Below are positions 1-5,432 of a DNA stretch of 5,554 nt, piece by piece. Each line of letters starts with the position of its first letter. The first letter of the stretch is position 1. The translations under genes were made by a program, and so were the position numbers. The DNA lies in NCBI GenBank assembly GCA_023135215.1, contig JAGLTP010000470.1, forward strand, positions 1-5,554, given 5' to 3'. The notes beneath the pieces were generated by a model. It was not told the DNA's origin. It ran no database searches and worked only from the letters and a program-made list of their open reading frames with translations. This DNA is from Candidatus Heimdallarchaeota archaeon (GTDB taxonomy: Archaea; Asgardarchaeota; Heimdallarchaeia; Heimdallarchaeales; Heimdallarchaeaceae).

Positions 1-1002
1 ATCATTGAAATAAAAAGAATTATGATAAACTATGTTAAACCCCCCTGATTCTATCTTAACTCCTGCACCAGTATTATTTCTAAATTCATTTAAATTGATA
101 ATATTTTCAAAACTCTCATCTGAAATAAGTAATCCAACAGCATTCTCTTGAAGTAGATTAAGTGATAGATGATTGTTGTCGCTCCTGAATAAAGAAATAC
201 CGTTTAAATTTTCGCTTATTGTACAGCTCTCTAATAGATTATAATGCGAACTTCTCAAGATAATCCCACTAAATTCACTGGCTTCAGAAACAGTATCCTT
301 TATTATACAGAAAGAACTGGTTAGAAGATATATTCCTATGGTATATGTTCTAGTTACTAAATTTCCTGTGATAGTACAATTATTACTATTTTCCAGCTCC
401 ATACCTGACAAAGTGTTTTTAATGAAATTATTTGTTATAGTAGTAAAATTTGAGTTTTTTAACACTAATCCGACAAAATATGCTGGATCTTTACCCGATA
501 TTCGTTGTGCTTTGAAGAGTTGATTATTATCAATTTCACAATAATTTGAATCGTACAAACCTATGCCAATTTTATTGTCCAAAAATGTATTATTTAAAAC
601 TTCAACATAATCACTTGATTCTATTCTTATCCCTTCGGTTGAATGTCCTACACAAGTGTTGTTGTATATTCTTGCTGTTCCTGGAGCTATTGATTCAATA
701 TAAATTGCATTAAATGGATTATTAGCAAAAAAACTATTTCTTATAATGAAATAACTACTTGTAAACTTGACTACAATTGCTCTTTTTCTAGCTTCAACAA
801 TGTTAAGATTCTCAATAATGAATGGATTTTCCTCTGTACCTTCTCCCACAAACTTATATTTTTTAAAATCATCATCAGAGAGTATTTCATATATCTTGAC
901 TTTATCTCTAGTCATTACCATGGGTACAATTACAGTAACTGATAGAAAGCCTAAAGCGATAATTACTGCTACAACCTTGTTTGCATCTAATTTTACTCTC
1001 AT
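1..1002 (-). CDS. NosD-like right-handed parallel beta-helix surface protein, partial (C-terminus beyond left edge)
   Basis: The reading frame is open from an ATG at 1002 to the window edge, giving 334 residues without a stop; the C-terminal part is missing. Residues about 10-30 are a hydrophobic stretch after a short basic start (MRVKLDANK), a signal peptide or membrane anchor, so the rest probably lies outside the cell. Residues 52-67 carry the leader motif G-E-G-T-x-x-N-P-F-I-I-E-N-L-x-I. Repeating rungs of the type N-x-x-G-I-x-L-x-S-S follow, with the rung glycine at 124, 146, 178, 200, 223, 246, 268, 290 and 314. That 22-24 residue period, with asparagine-rich turns, is the signature of NosD/Beta_helix domains. 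Such proteins often bind or cleave carbohydrates or serve as S-layer-associated surface proteins; the substrate here is unknown. A TATA-like box 28 bases upstream suggests a nearly leaderless transcript. No lipobox cysteine is visible. Confidence 0.88.
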   Translation of the reverse strand, partial: MRVKLDANKVVAVIIALGFLSVTVIVPMVMTRDKVKIYEILSDDDFKKYKFVGEGTEENPFIIENLNIVEARKRAIVVKFTSSYFIIRNSFFANNPFNAIYIESIAPGTARIYNNTCVGHSTEGIRIESSDYVEVLNNTFLDNKIGIGLYDSNYCEIDNNQLFKAQRISGKDPAYFVGLVLKNSNFTTITNNFIKNTLSGMELENSNNCTITGNLVTRTYTIGIYLLTSSFCIIKDTVSEASEFSGIILRSSHYNLLESCTISENLNGISLFRSDNNHLSLNLLQENAVGLLISDESFENIINLNEFRNNTGAGVKIESGGFNIVYHNSFYFND

Positions 1003-1025
1003 TCAGGTACTTCGAGATTTGGGGA

Positions 1026-1034
1026 CTTTAAAAA
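1026..1034 (-). promoter_or_regulatory. Putative TATA box of the beta-helix gene
   Basis: On the minus strand this reads TTTTTAAAG, centred about 28 bases before the ATG at 1002. In archaea transcription starts about 25 bases downstream of the TATA centre, so the mRNA would begin within a few bases of the start codon. There is no Shine-Dalgarno sequence before this ATG, which fits leaderless translation. Confidence 0.45.
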
Positions 1035-1341
1035 CTTAAGGAATTACAACTTTTTGATTTCTAAAACGTTGCATCAAGGTAGGTATACGGGAAGTTCGTC
1101 CAACTAATAAGGTGGGTGAGTTAAAATATTTCTTCTTGAAAATTGTGATGTATCTTACAAGAAGGTGGTAATCAAAATAAGATGTTTTTTCAGATTCTGA
1201 TTGGTTTTATTTTTTTGCAGTCTATTTGCCAAACAGATATTCTATTAGGTTTAGGTTCAAAATACAGTGTAACAAAAATATATTTGTAAATACTCTTTAG
1301 ACTTCCGACACTTTGCTTTACATTTAAAACCAAGGATACAA

Positions 1342-1349
1342 TTTATATA
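1342..1349 (+). promoter_or_regulatory. Putative TATA box of the HEAT-repeat gene
   Basis: TTTATATA matches the archaeal TATA consensus closely and lies about 60 bases before the ATG at 1407. Transcription would start near 1370, leaving a leader of about 35 bases with a weak AGGG at 1397-1400 as a possible ribosome binding site. Confidence 0.5.
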
Positions 1350-1406
1350 TGGGATTGTAATCTCGTCTTTGTTGAGGTTCAATCTTAGTAACAGACAGGG
1401 TTCATT

Positions 1407-2114
1407 ATGAGCGTAGACAAATATATAAAAAGATTCGAAAGTGGAGAAGACTTTCATAGGATATTAGGTGAACTGAAATCCGAAGATACTTCTAAAATTG
1501 AATCTACTATTTCTGCTTTTATCAAAATAGGAGACCCCATAATCGAACCTTTAATTGATACTCTCAAAGATGAAGATAAAGATATTCGCTATATGGCTTC
1601 TCAAGCTTTAGAAGAAATAGGTTACCAAGCAGTTGATCCACTTATCCTCGAACTAGGAAATAATAGAAGCAGAGTCCGCATATGTGCAACAGAAACTCTT
1701 GGAAAAATAGGTAGTCCAAAAGCAATTGAACCCTTAATCGCTACACTCAAAGATGAGAAAGAAGATGTGATTGTTCGTGAGTATGCAGTTTATGCTTTAG
1801 AGAGAATAGGTAAACCAGCTGCTAAAGCTTTAATCAGGGCTTTGAAAGATTTGAGGGATCCTTCTGCGATAGTTCCTTTGTCTGCAGCATTATTTTATGA
1901 AGAAAAGGAAGTAAGAGAAACTGCAGTTCAACTAGTTTCAAATTATTCTGATATCTACATGTCTTATGGGGGAATAAAATCTATTTTAAGAAAAGATCAT
2001 AGCAAAATCCCCAATGCTTCTTCATATTTGGTCGATATTAATCAATTAAAGGATTTGAAAGGTCCCAACAAGAAACGTTACACACAGAAAACTCTAGTTG
2101 ATTTTATAAAATAA
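1407..2114 (+). CDS. HEAT-repeat (PBS lyase-type) protein
   Basis: A 235-residue soluble protein built mainly of HEAT_2/PBS-lyase-like repeats, paired helices that form a curved scaffold for protein binding. After a helical N-terminal part (residues 5-40) the repeats begin at I41-G-D-P, I71-G, I101-G-S-P, I134-G-K-P and L149-R-D-P. Each carries the hallmark P-L-I-x-x-L-K-D-E motif and then V-R-x-x-A. The fourth unit (134-148) is only half length, losing its second helix. Residues 181-235 are polar and basic (KDLKGPNKKRY) and do not look like repeats. No signal peptide or membrane segment is seen, so it should be cytoplasmic. Family members act as adaptors or, in phycobilisome organisms, as bilin lyases; only the scaffold role is sensible here and the partner is unknown. 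The start has an ATG with a good TATA box upstream. It converges on the peptidase gene with 2 bases between stops. Confidence 0.9.
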   Translation: MSVDKYIKRFESGEDFHRILGELKSEDTSKIESTISAFIKIGDPIIEPLIDTLKDEDKDIRYMASQALEEIGYQAVDPLILELGNNRSRVRICATETLGKIGSPKAIEPLIATLKDEKEDVIVREYAVYALERIGKPAAKALIRALKDLRDPSAIVPLSAALFYEEKEVRETAVQLVSNYSDIYMSYGGIKSILRKDHSKIPNASSYLVDINQLKDLKGPNKKRYTQKTLVDFIK

Positions 2115-2116
2115 TC

Positions 2117-3367
2117 TCATAAATTTCCAGTATCTGGAATAGAAGATACCTTTTTATCTATAATATCTGTCCAATCTTCTTTTGTAACTTCGTTTAAACT
2201 CTCAATGTAATCAGTTGTATCAACCTGTTTTCTATTAAGTGATTTCTGAGCGAAATTTCTAATTACTTTTTTCATAAGCTCTGTACCTATTTTTTCTCTA
2301 ATCGATTCATGAATTAGAGCTCCCCAATGATAGAATAATGTATAGGATTTCTCGTGTAATCTATTAATTGAATTAATCGCTGGGAGTTCTTCTGTTTCTT
2401 TTATTATCTCTTTTCTTCTGCGAATTATTGTGTCAAAGAATTCATCACCAAAATGTTCTTTTGCCATCAGATAAGCACTATACTCTGCTAGAGATTCATC
2501 TATCCAATTATGCCAGTTTTCACTAGGTGATTTGTTAAACCATAGATGAGAATGTTCGTGTATCCATGAAGTAATAACATTTCTACTGTGTTTAGTGAAA
2601 TACTCTTCAGGTAATTCTTCAGGATAGATCATTAGATTCCCTCTTACGTAAGCCCCTCCTTTTTCCCTTCGTACTAATACTATTGAGAAATTTTCTTGAT
2701 TTGGAGAGCCTAACCAATCGATTTGTTTCTTGACTATTTTTTTAAATTCGGTTTCTAATGGACTGAATTTATCAAAGTTTTTCTTTGATCCTTCTAAAAT
2801 TCCGCTTTCTCTTTCAAGTATAGCTTGTTTCTCAGGAAAACCAATTAGCACAATACCTGACTGTGGATTTGAATTTCTCCATTTAAAGCAGTCTTTACAT
2901 GGTTTCGAATAAGCATTGGAAATCCAAATCCAATCCTCTGGTGCATGTAGAGTTAGATTAAATGAGAAAAACATATTATTGAGATAGGGATACCATAATC
3001 CATAATCTGCTAATTCGACTTCTGTTGAATTAATGTAGCTCAAATCCCACGTAGTATTCATTATTTTACCAAAATATGTAAATGAAACAGTCAAATTTTC
3101 TAGATTGTTCAATTCAGATGGTAGTTTAAATTCCCAAGCTTTAGCTACTCGGTATAGAATGTCTTCTGGAATATCAATTTCAATAGGTTTAAGCTGGTAT
3201 TCCTTGTTATCATGGACTGCTATAACCTTATCCCAAGATAAGTCTGGATTAAGTATAACTCCACTAATTTTCGATTTAACTTTATTAAAACTAATCAATG
3301 CTATTGCTGTTAAGGAAGATTCTTCTGGAGTAATCTTGATATCAAGATTTACATGTTCTACATTCAT
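2117..3367 (-). CDS. M1-like (gluzincin) zinc metallopeptidase, compact, cytoplasmic
   Basis: A 416-residue protein counted from the ATG at 3367; a TTG one codon upstream (3370) is a less likely start. Residues 1-140 look beta-rich, like the N-terminal domain of M1 aminopeptidases. The catalytic part holds H270-E-H-S-H274, a HExxH zinc site, then W-I-D-E291-S-L-A-E-Y, where E291 is the likely third zinc ligand. Y346-H-W-G fits the M1 catalytic tyrosine motif (YxKG). Two points are unusual: the spacing from HExxH to the glutamate is 16 rather than 18 residues, and the exopeptidase GAMEN motif is replaced by G-G-A-Y-V-R-G-N (237-244), without its glutamate. There is no room for the C-terminal ARM/HEAT-like domain of full-length M1 enzymes (usually 600-900 residues). 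No signal peptide is seen, so it is probably cytosolic. Zinc hydrolase activity is likely; true aminopeptidase activity is doubtful. A C-x-x-C (157-160) is also present. Confidence 0.85.
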   Translation of the reverse strand: MNVEHVNLDIKITPEESSLTAIALISFNKVKSKISGVILNPDLSWDKVIAVHDNKEYQLKPIEIDIPEDILYRVAKAWEFKLPSELNNLENLTVSFTYFGKIMNTTWDLSYINSTEVELADYGLWYPYLNNMFFSFNLTLHAPEDWIWISNAYSKPCKDCFKWRNSNPQSGIVLIGFPEKQAILERESGILEGSKKNFDKFSPLETEFKKIVKKQIDWLGSPNQENFSIVLVRREKGGAYVRGNLMIYPEELPEEYFTKHSRNVITSWIHEHSHLWFNKSPSENWHNWIDESLAEYSAYLMAKEHFGDEFFDTIIRRRKEIIKETEELPAINSINRLHEKSYTLFYHWGALIHESIREKIGTELMKKVIRNFAQKSLNRKQVDTTDYIESLNEVTKEDWTDIIDKKVSSIPDTGNL

Positions 3368-3387
3368 CAAATTAATTGAAATTAAAC

Positions 3388-3397
3388 AAATAAAAAA
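3388..3397 (-). promoter_or_regulatory. Putative TATA box of the peptidase gene
   Basis: The minus strand reads TTTTTTATTT, centred about 27 bases before the ATG at 3367, which would give a nearly leaderless mRNA. A second TATA-like word, TTTAAATA (3422-3429), would start transcription near 3400 with a leader of about 33 bases. No Shine-Dalgarno is present, so I prefer the nearer box. The 174 bases between the regulator stop and this start contain nothing else I recognise. Confidence 0.35.
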
Positions 3398-3541
3398 CTA
3401 TGGGGTAGATTTTCTGGTAAATATTTAAAAAACTATTGATTTTTCTTCTGAAATAGAATGAAATATAATTTTAATAGTGTTATAGATAGACAAATGAATT
3501 TCTTGAAACTATACGCAAATCAGAAGAATTGAAATTTTTTT

Positions 3542-3757
3542 CTAATTCTCTGCTAAGAAATAGTAAACACTTCTCATATCTTGTAGATTATTTCTTCGTA
3601 TAATAATTCCTAGTTCAATTAATCTTTTAAGAGCATATCTAACTGTTCTAGCAGGAAGATCTGCTCTCTTTATTAATTCTTTCTGAGTTAACGGATTATT
3701 CTTTTCTAATACTGTCATTAATTTGTGACTAGAGGTACCTTCAAATTTCCTTGTCAT
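3542..3757 (-). CDS. Small winged helix-turn-helix DNA-binding protein
   Basis: A 71-residue protein that is almost only a winged helix domain. Residues 10-20 form helix 1, 23-32 (LTQKELIKRA) helix 2, 35-49 (PARTVRYALKRLIEL) the recognition helix, and 50-68 (GIIIRRNN...VYYFL) the wing hairpin. The pattern L-T-Q-x-E-L...R-T-V-R-Y-A-L-K-R-L is typical of archaeal MarR/ArsR-like regulators. There is no ligand-binding or metal-binding domain, so it may act as a dimeric repressor, an architectural factor or a partner of another protein. The start is set at the ATG at 3757 because AGGTGAT lies just before it. A longer frame from a GTG at 3877 would add 40 mostly hydrophobic residues and pass the Shine-Dalgarno site, so I reject it. 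The gene diverges from the C-S lyase gene, the obvious candidate target. Confidence 0.8.
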   Translation of the reverse strand: MTRKFEGTSSHKLMTVLEKNNPLTQKELIKRADLPARTVRYALKRLIELGIIIRRNNLQDMRSVYYFLAEN

Positions 3758-3760
3758 ACG

Positions 3761-3767
3761 ATCACCT
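3761..3767 (-). promoter_or_regulatory. Strong Shine-Dalgarno site that sets the regulator start
   Basis: The minus strand reads AGGTGAT followed by CGT and the ATG at 3757. GGTGATC is fully complementary to the 3' end of archaeal 16S rRNA (GAUCACC). It is the only strong site of this kind before a gene in the window, and it argues for the 71-residue product over a 111-residue one. Confidence 0.8.
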
Positions 3768-3795
3768 ACTTTTCCTAAATCAAAAATTGAGAACT

Positions 3796-3804
3796 CTTTT
3801 AAAG
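3796..3804 (-). promoter_or_regulatory. Putative TATA box of the winged helix gene
   Basis: The minus strand reads CTTTAAAAG, centred about 43 bases before the ATG at 3757. Transcription would begin near 3775, giving a leader of about 18 bases that includes the Shine-Dalgarno site. This spacing again fits the short form of the protein. Confidence 0.4.
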
Positions 3805-3882
3805 GAATATAGCAAACAAAATTGAAAAATATGTAAATAAATAGAAATTTCAGTGGATTTAAATAACTCTTATTCACTCCAA

Positions 3883-3892
3883 ATATTTAAAA
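3883..3892 (+). promoter_or_regulatory. Putative TATA box of the C-S lyase gene
   Basis: ATATTTAAAA is centred about 37 bases before the ATG at 3924, predicting a transcript start near 3912 and a leader of roughly 10 bases. Just downstream are two copies of AGTTC (3896-3900 and 3904-3908), which could be part of an operator; this is only a suggestion. Confidence 0.45.
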
Positions 3893-3923
3893 GAAAGTTC
3901 TTCAGTTCAAAATTTGATTGGAA

Positions 3924-5117
3924 ATGAAATACGATTTCGATAGGGTAATAGATAGAACAAAAACTAATTCAGTTAAATGGGATAAACATGTACTGAAAGA
4001 GTTCTTTGGTACAGAAGATGTTTTACCTGCTTGGGTAGCAGATATGGATTTTCAATGTCCCGAACCTGTAATTGAAGCTATTAAGAAAAAAGCAGCTGAA
4101 CAGATTTATGGTTATAGTTGGCATGGTACTCCTGAGTTTTATGATTCAATAATTGGTTGGATGAAGAGAAGACATAACTGTGATGTTGAAAAAGATTGGA
4201 TTGTTTTTAGTCCAGGTGTGATGCCTGCAGTCAACATTATGATTAGAACCTTTACTAATCCTGGAGATAAAGTCATTGTACAATCCCCTGTTTATTATCC
4301 ATTCTTTTCAGCTGTTCAAAATAATGGGAGACAAATGCTTAACAATCAATTGAAATATGAAAACAAAAAATATATTTTTGATTTTGAAGGTTTTGAAGAG
4401 CAAGCAAAAGATCCAAGAACAAAAATGTTTGTTCTCTGTAGCCCTCATAATCCAGTTGGAAGAGTATGGACAGAAGCTGAATTGAAGAAACTGGGAGATA
4501 TTTGCTTAGAAAATGATGTGTTAGTTGTATCGGATGAAATTCATCATGATTTAGTTCTATCTGGATATGAACACACTGTATTCTCGAATCTTGGAGACGA
4601 ATATATGGATAGATCTATCGTCTGTTCAGCTCCAAGTAAATCGTTCAATATGGCAGGTTTGCAGATATCAAATGTAATAATTTCAAATGAAAAGATGAGA
4701 GATGAATTTCAACATGGTATCGTAGGGAAGAATAGCTTGATGATTCCCAATACTTTTGGAATCGTTGCTTTGATAGCAGCGTACAATGAGGGAGAAGAAT
4801 GGTTAAATCAAGTGATGGAATATATTGAGGATAATTTCAGATTTGTGAAGAATTTTCTAGAAGAGAAATTACCTGATATTGATATGGTCAAACCTGAAGG
4901 GACTTATCTTGCATGGTTAGATTTCAGTTCTTTGGGAATGAATGATGAAGATAGAAAGGAGTTCTTATTGAAAAAGGCTAAAGTAGCACTAGATAATGGA
5001 GCAATGTTTGGTTCTGGTGGAGAAGGATTTGAAAGAGTAAATGTCGCATGTCCACGAACAATTCTAGAAGAAATAATGAACTGGATTTATAAAGCAATAA
5101 AAGCAGAAGTTAGTTGA
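3924..5117 (+). CDS. patB: MalY/PatB-family PLP-dependent C-S lyase (cystathionine beta-lyase type)
   Basis: A 397-residue fold-type I aminotransferase-like enzyme. The N-terminus Y-D-F-D-R-V-I-D-R...N-S-V-K-W-D and L-P-A-W-V-A-D-M-D-F (35-44) are diagnostic of the MalY/PatB family. With ATG numbering, Y124/Y125 (S-P-V-Y-Y-P) stack on the cofactor, N176 (H-N-P-V-G-R) and D204 (S-D-E-I-H-H-D) hold its ring, and K239 (A-P-S-K-S-F-N) is the Schiff-base lysine. R378 (A-C-P-R) should bind the substrate carboxylate. All key residues and the usual length are present, so the enzyme should be active: it cleaves cystathionine to homocysteine, pyruvate and ammonia, or cysteine-type thioethers to thiols, in the cytoplasm. 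In E. coli, MalY also moonlights by inhibiting MalT; nothing here suggests that. The ATG at 3924 is preferred to a TTG two codons earlier because it matches the family start. The symbol marks the family, not proven orthology; the true substrate is open. Confidence 0.92.
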   Translation: MKYDFDRVIDRTKTNSVKWDKHVLKEFFGTEDVLPAWVADMDFQCPEPVIEAIKKKAAEQIYGYSWHGTPEFYDSIIGWMKRRHNCDVEKDWIVFSPGVMPAVNIMIRTFTNPGDKVIVQSPVYYPFFSAVQNNGRQMLNNQLKYENKKYIFDFEGFEEQAKDPRTKMFVLCSPHNPVGRVWTEAELKKLGDICLENDVLVVSDEIHHDLVLSGYEHTVFSNLGDEYMDRSIVCSAPSKSFNMAGLQISNVIISNEKMRDEFQHGIVGKNSLMIPNTFGIVALIAAYNEGEEWLNQVMEYIEDNFRFVKNFLEEKLPDIDMVKPEGTYLAWLDFSSLGMNDEDRKEFLLKKAKVALDNGAMFGSGGEGFERVNVACPRTILEEIMNWIYKAIKAEVS

Positions 5118-5122
5118 TAGCT

Positions 5123-5395
5123 CTATTCCTCGCTTTCCTGTAATTTTATATCTCCTGGCGTAATTATTTCTTCCTCAAAAATAGGTAATCTAGTTATCCT
5201 TTCTTCATCTGCAAAATTTTTTAATTCTATTTTGTAATATTCGTGCCAATTATGCCAGCACCCCTTCTTACAAACAAGTGTAACGCTGATTATTTTGTAA
5301 TATACTCCTTGATCCAAATGATAAGATTCCTTCTTTTCTAATACTGTTATATTTCCAGTAAAGCATTTTGGACAAGTCATATCATCGGTAAGCAT
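5123..5395 (-). CDS. Small putative zinc-ribbon protein, function unknown
   Basis: I do not recognise this family. From the ATG at 5395 it has 90 residues. The N-terminus carries C-P-K-C (C8, C11), and after a beta-rich stretch comes C42-x3-C46-W-H-N-W-H. These two cysteine pairs about 30 residues apart look like the knuckles of a zinc ribbon, with nearby histidines (H48, H51) as alternative ligands. The three-residue gap in the second pair is less common than C-x2-C. The C-terminal 25 residues are acidic (EEERI-like and ending ESEE). No membrane segment is present. Other possible starts are TTG at 5404 and ATG at 5380; the last gives the shortest protein that still keeps both pairs. A zinc ribbon of this size could bind nucleic acid or a protein partner, but nothing here decides it. 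The stop lies 5 bases from that of the convergent lyase gene. Confidence 0.65.
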   Translation of the reverse strand: MLTDDMTCPKCFTGNITVLEKKESYHLDQGVYYKIISVTLVCKKGCWHNWHEYYKIELKNFADEERITRLPIFEEEIITPGDIKLQESEE

Positions 5396-5399
5396 ACAG

Positions 5400-5411
5400 T
5401 TCAATATTGAA
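5400..5411. repeat. Perfect 12-base palindrome before the zinc-ribbon gene
   Basis: TTCAATATTGAA is a perfect inverted repeat without spacer. It ends 4 bases before the preferred ATG at 5395 and covers the expected transcription start. A dimeric repressor bound here could block transcription. In AT-rich DNA a 12-base palindrome can also arise by chance. Confidence 0.5.
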
Positions 5412-5422
5412 TGTTTCTCACT

Positions 5423-5432
5423 AATTAAAAAA
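5423..5432 (-). promoter_or_regulatory. Putative TATA box of the zinc-ribbon gene
   Basis: The minus strand reads TTTTTTAATT, centred about 33 bases before the ATG at 5395. Transcription would start near 5402, inside the palindrome. A second TATA-like word (GAATATTTAA, about 5464-5473 on the minus strand) would start farther out, near 5442. Confidence 0.35.

Larger units (their letters stand above)
1003..1406. other. Divergent intergenic region without a supported gene
   Basis: These 404 bases separate two divergent genes and hold no convincing protein or structural RNA gene. Each end carries a TATA-like box for its flanking gene. The middle holds a weak inverted repeat (CTTCTTG at 1132-1138 with CAAGAAG at 1158-1164), a short palindrome TCAGA-T-TCTGA at 1190-1200, and T tracts at 1185-1190 and 1210-1216. 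It also has three similar G-rich words (AAGGTAGGTA at 1076, AAGGTGGGTG at 1109, GAAGGTGGTA at 1161). An in-frame minus-strand stretch at 1257-1457 overlaps the HEAT gene start and reads like a chance frame. Confidence 0.6.

Noticed and set aside
338..1039. Two plus-strand frames (338-523 and 767-1039)
   Set aside because: Both lie opposite the beta-helix coding region, whose rung pattern is unmistakable; they are antisense shadows.
1071..1120. tRNA-like look of GGTAGGTATACGGG...AGTTCGTCC
   Set aside because: No acceptor stem, anticodon arm or proper T-loop can be folded around it.
1144..1200. C/D box-like words (GTGATGT near 1145 and CTGA near 1197)
   Set aside because: The C-box word has a mismatch and no terminal stem or C'/D' pair is visible.
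1257..1457. Minus-strand frame of 66 codons antisense to the HEAT gene start
   Set aside because: It overlaps the promoter and first codons of a clear gene, has no promoter or Shine-Dalgarno of its own, and its composition is unlike a known family.
3372..3385. Inverted repeat TTAATT-GA-AATTAA just before the peptidase start
   Set aside because: It is made only of A/T words in a very AT-rich leader, so chance is a sufficient explanation.
2730..3428. Two plus-strand frames (2730-2912 and 3105-3428)
   Set aside because: They are antisense to the peptidase gene and show no domain features.
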